From positions 1-8,520 of the forward strand of contig CANQLQ010000073.1 of NCBI GenBank assembly GCA_947624755.1: a stretch of DNA of 8,520 bases. Direction: 5' to 3'. The translations under genes and the position numbers were made by a program. Under the pieces are notes generated by a model. That model did no database searches. It saw only the letters and a program-made list of their open reading frames with translations, and was not told where the DNA came from. Source of the stretch: an uncultured Clostridia bacterium. GTDB taxonomy: Bacteria; Bacillota; Clostridia; Oscillospirales; Acutalibacteraceae. Positions within the stretch are counted from its first letter, which is position 1; each line of letters starts with the position of its first letter. This document shows, piece after piece, positions 5,507 through 8,520 of the stretch.

Positions 5507-5657
5507 GTTCCAAAACGCAAGGCTTCCCCGCATTTTGAAAAGCGGAGAAGTCACAAACGCTTTTAACTTTTCCGCACTAATATTTTAGGCAGATAACTTT
5601 TTTAGATACCTGCCAATTTTTGTTCTATTTTATAAAGAGCTGTTAATTGATATTACT

Positions 5658-5836
5658 TTAAGGAAGCGCTGATTAAATCGAACGTGCAGATTGCGCCGCC
5701 GAATTTTTCGTCAGATTGTCAAAAGCGACGCAGGAATACTGACGTATTTCAAGGAGCTTTTGGAAAAAATGACGGAAAATATCGGTGCAAGATGCGCGTT
5801 CAGCCGGCTGGCGTGATTTATTCAGCGCTTCCTTAA
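5658..5836. repeat. 179-bp near-palindromic MITE-like element at the murC 3' end
   Basis: The ends begin TTAAGGAAGCGCTGA and are inverted: 5658-5679 against 5815-5836, 21 of 22 positions matching. The interior is also largely self-complementary: GAACGTGCAGATTGCGCC near 5680 faces its approximate complement near 5783-5800; TTTTTCGTCA faces TGACGGAAAA; AAAAGC faces GCTTTT; GAATAC faces GTATTT around the centre at about 5741. About 13 nt near 5802-5814 are unpaired. The transcript would fold into one long imperfect hairpin. No coding capacity. The right terminus lies inside murC and supplies its final codons and stop. Target duplications could not be defined because the flanks are A/T runs. Confidence 0.82.
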
Positions 5837-7198
5837 TTTTTCAATCATGATTTTTGCCGCTTTGTAAATATCGCCGCAGCCCAAAGTTATAATTATATCT
5901 CCCTTTTTGGCATTTGCGGTAACATAATCTGCAATTTCATCAAATGTATTAAACCAAACACTTCCGGGAATTTTATCAGCAAGGTCTTTCGTATATATAT
6001 TATATGTGTTGACCTCTCTTGAACCCATAATTTCAGTCATTACACATTTGTCCGGTATTTGAAGAACCCTTGCAAAATCATCAAGTAAAATTGACGTTCT
6101 TGAATAGGTAAACGGCTGAAAAACAGCCCATACGGTATTATATCCCATTTTTTTAACGGCTGAAAGTATTGCTTCAAGCTCGTTCGGGTGGTGGGCGTAG
6201 TCGTCCGCAATAGTTATGCCGTTATACTCCCCGAGAATTTCAAACCGTCTTCCTGCGCCTTTAAAGGCTTCTGCGCCTATTACACATTCTTCGGGTGTGC
6301 AGCCTGCGTTTATTGCCCCCGCATAAGCTGCAAGGGCATTGAGAATATTGTGCTTTCCGGGAATGTTAAGTTTGAGATGCGCTTCTTTTTCGCCGCTGTG
6401 CATTACATCAAACTCGCCGAAGGAGCCTCTGTTATATGTAATGTTTGCGGGATAATAGTCGTTGCTTTCGGAAAAACCGAAAGTGATTTTCTTTTTGTCA
6501 ACGTCCCCGACCGCTTTAATTGTGTTAGCATCGTCACCGTTATATATTATGGCGCTTGAAGTGAGAAGGGAAAATTTATGAAAAGATTTGATGATATTGT
6601 CAAGTGTTTTAAAATAGTCAAGGTGATCTTCGTCAATGTTGAGAATAATTGCAACATCGGGGGAAAGGTCAAGGAAGGTGTCAACAAATTCGCAGGCTTC
6701 GCAAACCATAGTTTCACTTTTTCCCGCTCTGCCGTGACTGTCAATAAGCGGTAATTTGCCTCCGATAACGGCTGTCGGATCTTTTTCGGCCATTATAAGA
6801 ATTTGTGAAAGCATTGAGGTTACGGTAGTTTTGCCGTGAGTTCCGCAAACACCGATACAGTTCGGGTACATTCTTGAAATTGCGCCGAAAAGCTTGGAGC
6901 GTTCATAAGTCGGTATACCGCTTGTTTTTGCCGCAACAAGTTCGGGATTGTCTTTGAGAAGGGCAGCCGTGTAAATTATCATTTCAGCTCCTTCAATATT
7001 TTCGCTTTTTTGCCCCATTGTAATTTTTACGCCGAGCGAACGAAGCTTGTCAATATTGTCTCCGGGGTTGTTGTCCGAGCCTGTAATTTCATAACCCCAG
7101 TTAAGGAGTATTTCGGCAAGCGGACACATACCGGAACCGCCGATACCGATAAAATGTATGCGTTTAATTTTTTTAAGTTGTTCATCTATTTCAAACAT
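5822..7198 (-). CDS. murC: UDP-N-acetylmuramate--L-alanine ligase (MurC)
   Basis: MurC adds L-alanine to UDP-MurNAc with ATP, the first amino-acid step of the peptidoglycan stem peptide, in the cytoplasm. The 458-residue product has family length and all landmark motifs. The N-terminal UDP-binding loop is GIGGSGM (18-24). The ATP P-loop is GTHGKTT (119-125). The central metal/ATP region is NIDEDHLD (187-194). PGKHN is at 280-284 and GAGRRFE at 314-320. The C-terminal domain has DDYAHHP (332-338) and QPFTYSRT (361-368). The ATG at 7196-7198 follows GAGGTG at about 7-nt spacing. A promoter lies at 7230-7258. Oddity: the last four codons (Leu-Arg-Lys-Arg) and the TGA are read from the terminal inverted repeat of the element at 5658-5836. 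The catalytic core is intact, so the enzyme should be functional. Confidence 0.97.
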   Translation of the reverse strand: MFEIDEQLKKIKRIHFIGIGGSGMCPLAEILLNWGYEITGSDNNPGDNIDKLRSLGVKITMGQKSENIEGAEMIIYTAALLKDNPELVAAKTSGIPTYERSKLFGAISRMYPNCIGVCGTHGKTTVTSMLSQILIMAEKDPTAVIGGKLPLIDSHGRAGKSETMVCEACEFVDTFLDLSPDVAIILNIDEDHLDYFKTLDNIIKSFHKFSLLTSSAIIYNGDDANTIKAVGDVDKKKITFGFSESNDYYPANITYNRGSFGEFDVMHSGEKEAHLKLNIPGKHNILNALAAYAGAINAGCTPEECVIGAEAFKGAGRRFEILGEYNGITIADDYAHHPNELEAILSAVKKMGYNTVWAVFQPFTYSRTSILLDDFARVLQIPDKCVMTEIMGSREVNTYNIYTKDLADKIPGSVWFNTFDEIADYVTANAKKGDIIITLGCGDIYKAAKIMIEKLRKR

Positions 7199-7229
7199 CT
7201 TTTTTCACCTCGAATTATAATTACTATCT

Positions 7230-7258
7230 ATTATATTGCTTTTTGATTTTTTAGTAAA
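7230..7258 (-). promoter_or_regulatory. Sigma-A-type promoter of murC
   Basis: On the minus strand, TTTACT (7253-7258, 4 of 6) lies 17 bp upstream of a perfect TATAAT (7230-7235). The predicted start near 7223 gives a short leader with the GAGGTG ribosome site of murC. Confidence 0.6.
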
Positions 7259-7289
7259 CACTTTTAAGAAAATTCACAAAAAAAACCGC

Positions 7290-7318
7290 TTGACATAAGA
7301 TGTAGTGAATAATAATTT
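7290..7318 (+). promoter_or_regulatory. Possible promoter upstream of dpaA
   Basis: TTGACA (7290-7295) is perfect and is followed after 17 bp by TAATTT (7313-7318, 3 of 6), giving a start about 40 nt before the dpaA ATG. dpaA/spoVFA genes are normally expressed late in sporulation in the mother cell from sigma-K-type promoters. The nearby CATAAGATG only partly resembles a sigma-K -10 (CATAnnnTA), so the responsible sigma factor is unresolved. Confidence 0.35.
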
Positions 7319-7363
7319 TTGTACACTAACGCTCTTACAAAGAGTTACTTAACGGGAGGACTT

Positions 7364-8206
7364 ATGTTGACCGCTCAAAATAAAATTCTGATTCTCGGCG
7401 GAGATTTACGACAGGAATATCTTTCAAGGCTTCTTATTAAAAACGGTTATTGTGTAAGGCATATCTGCTCCGATTTTAACCAAGCGGAAATACAGAAGAC
7501 AAAAATCAGCGAAGCGAACAGCATAATTTTGCCGCTTCCGGTAACTAAGGACGATATCCATATTTTTTGCAGTAACGGCGAATTTGATTTTACATTTGAT
7601 GAAGCTATTGAATACATATCGCCGTTGGCATCGGTTTTTGGCGGTATGTTCAGTCTTGAATTTGAAAAAAAGCTCAAAGAGAAAAGTATAAAATATTACG
7701 ATTTTTACGAAGATGAAGCGTTTACAAAGTTTAACGCTCATCTGACTGCTCAGGGAATTTTGCGGCTGCTTCTTGAAAATGCAGAAAATTATATTGTATT
7801 TAAAAAAGTTTTAATTACCGGATACGGAAGAATTTCAAAAGCGCTGGCGAACTTTCTCAAAGGACTTTCAATGGATATTTATATTGCTGCAAGAAATTCT
7901 TATCAGCGAAGCGAAGCCGAGCTTTTTGGTTTCAAAGCAATTGATATTGACGATATTGAAAGGTCCGTATATGTTTTTGATTATATAATCAACACAGTAC
8001 CGTCCAAAATATTTTCCCCAAAAGCGATAAGAAATATAAAACCAAACGCAGTTTATTTTGAAGCCGCGTCAAGACCCTTCGGCGCCGAAAAAAAAGATTT
8101 TGATAATACAGCAAAAAAATATGTTCTTGCGTCGCAGCTTCCCGGTAGATTTTACCCCGAAGAATCAGCCGGAGCAATACTTAAATCTTTTAAAGATTTA
8201 TTGTAA
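7364..8206 (+). CDS. dpaA: Dipicolinate synthase subunit A (DpaA/SpoVFA)
   Basis: DpaA with its flavoprotein partner DpaB makes dipicolinic acid, the major spore-core solute, in the mother cell. From the ATG at 7364-7366 the product is 280 residues (B. subtilis SpoVFA is about 297). An N-terminal domain opens with ILILGGDLRQEYL (8-20). NAHLTAQGIL is at 124-133 and corresponds to the family NA..TAEG segment. A Rossmann nucleotide-binding loop GYGRISKALA is at 153-162. IINTVP is at 208-213, AASRPFG at 234-240, and the C-terminal LPGRFYPEESAG at 259-270. This start was chosen over an in-frame ATG at 7319 because GGGAGG sits just before it (4-nt gap; the next codon, TTG, would have 7 nt) and the family domain begins here. 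It is divergent from murC. No dpaB follows within the window. Confidence 0.93.
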   Translation: MLTAQNKILILGGDLRQEYLSRLLIKNGYCVRHICSDFNQAEIQKTKISEANSIILPLPVTKDDIHIFCSNGEFDFTFDEAIEYISPLASVFGGMFSLEFEKKLKEKSIKYYDFYEDEAFTKFNAHLTAQGILRLLLENAENYIVFKKVLITGYGRISKALANFLKGLSMDIYIAARNSYQRSEAELFGFKAIDIDDIERSVYVFDYIINTVPSKIFSPKAIRNIKPNAVYFEAASRPFGAEKKDFDNTAKKYVLASQLPGRFYPEESAGAILKSFKDLL

Positions 8207-8344
8207 TTTATAACGGCAAGAATAAAGGGAAACACCGATTTGATTACGGCAAACACAGCTTGTTCGCTAAAATTTAATCATATAAAAAATATATTTGAAC
8301 AATTTATGCCTTAGGGAATCTCTGATTAAATTACGATTAAGGTC

Positions 8345-8396
8345 TAAGGAATCACTGATTAATACAAGCTGCCTTGAATTAATCAGCACTTCCTTA
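8345..8396. repeat. 52-bp palindromic mini-element
   Basis: The left arm at 8345-8368 pairs with the right arm at 8373-8396 at 20 of 24 positions, around a CTGC loop. Both arms begin TAAGGAA and contain CTGATTAAT and CAAG. It is the smallest complete two-armed member of the repeat family in this window. Confidence 0.7.
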
Positions 8397-8422
8397 ATAC
8401 TCATCTTGCTTACAAATTTTCC

Positions 8423-8443
8423 GGCAATACAAAAAGTATTGCC
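8423..8443. other. Perfect 8-bp hairpin between repeat copies
   Basis: GGCAATAC (8423-8430) and GTATTGCC (8436-8443) flank a five-A loop. On neither strand is it followed by a U-tract, so it is not called a terminator. Its 3' arm runs into the GCCTTAGGG start of the next repeat copy and may be part of that element. Confidence 0.5.
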
Positions 8444-8520
8444 TTAGGGAATCACTGATTAATACAAGCTGCCCTACTTGACGGTAAATTATTCCGTCAT
8501 TTAGCCCAAAAATTCTCGTT

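Larger units (their letters stand above)
5294..5657. other. Gene-poor stretch with hairpins between the leader promoter and the murC-side repeat
   Basis: No supportable gene. It contains a degenerate member of the dispersed repeat (5338-5356), a bidirectional terminator-like hairpin (5475-5506), and a 9-bp imperfect hairpin CTTCCCCGC/GCGGAGAAG (5523-5531 with 5542-5550) lacking any U-tract. A weak GGCAG/CTGCC stem spans 5593-5616. Confidence 0.45.
8308..8473 (+). repeat. Cluster of dispersed-repeat arms (three direct, one inverted)
   Basis: Direct arms start at about 8308 (GCCTTAGGGAATCTCTGATT), 8345 and 8441 (GCCTTAGGGAATCACTGATT); an inverted arm lies at 8375-8396. The 26-bp segments at 8348-8373 and 8448-8473 are identical and exactly 100 bp apart, pointing to recent duplication or insertion into an existing copy. 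The family core is AAGGAAnnnCTGATTAA, also present at 81-102, 950-984 and both ends of 5658-5836. Confidence 0.75.
8207..8520. other. Gene-free tail after dpaA, dominated by repeats
   Basis: No gene is supportable in these 314 bp. The first 100 bp show no terminator or promoter I can support. The remainder is a cluster of the AAGGAAnnnCTGATTAA repeat and a hairpin. dpaB, usually directly downstream of dpaA, is absent up to the window edge. Confidence 0.6.

Noticed and set aside
6188..6559. Plus-strand and alternative minus-strand frames within murC
   Set aside because: They lie wholly inside the conserved murC frame and show no ribosome site or protein-like motifs.
7319..7363. N-terminal extension of dpaA from an earlier in-frame start at 7319
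   Set aside because: No ribosome site precedes it, it would overlap the putative -10 region, and GGGAGG sits just before the ATG at 7364.
8308..8473. CRISPR array
   Set aside because: Copies are few, unevenly spaced, in both orientations and variable, and the same arm occurs dispersed through the window; this is an interspersed repeat family.

Overview
This AT-rich window looks like a chromosomal segment of a spore-forming, Gram-positive member of the Clostridia (Oscillospiraceae-like). The basis is a dipicolinate synthase gene (spore core chemistry), a peptidoglycan ligase, purine-rich Shine-Dalgarno sites, TTGACA/TATAAT-type promoters, and interspersed short palindromic repeats of a kind I associate with gut Firmicutes. 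No taxonomic search could be run.

Layout. Positions 1-102 are the end of a GC-rich hairpin repeat. luxS (185-649, minus) follows with its own promoter (677-705). After a gene-poor stretch (706-1102) comes a leftward gene cluster, given here in transcription order from right to left. It begins with a small secreted protein (4541-4948), preceded by a roughly 310-nt leader. Then come two ABC-2-type permeases (3473-4315 and 2697-3476), a BcrA/LanF-like ATPase (2030-2677), an exported protein (1380-2033) and a two-helix membrane peptide (1103-1312). The four genes from 4315 to 1380 overlap or nearly touch and form one operon. A 211-bp repeat element separates the secreted-protein gene from the transporter. 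To the right, an 870-bp gene-poor stretch ends in a 179-bp palindromic repeat. murC (5822-7198, minus) runs into that repeat. dpaA (7364-8206, plus) diverges from murC. The window ends in a cluster of the same repeat family (8308-8473).

How the genes work together. luxS, murC and dpaA are ordinary housekeeping or sporulation genes: methyl-cycle detoxification with AI-2 production, peptidoglycan precursor synthesis, and spore dipicolinic acid. The accessory interest lies in the 1103-5293 locus. Two permeases of similar layout plus an ATPase with Glu at the Q-loop position resemble lantibiotic-immunity (LanFEG) transporters. They sit beside a secreted, cysteine-free, Lys-rich protein of about 108 mature residues and two further envelope proteins. 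No modification enzymes are present. A bacteriocin/immunity or envelope-stress role is an inference. The second theme is repeats that shape genes: two different repeat elements each supply the stop codon of an adjacent gene.
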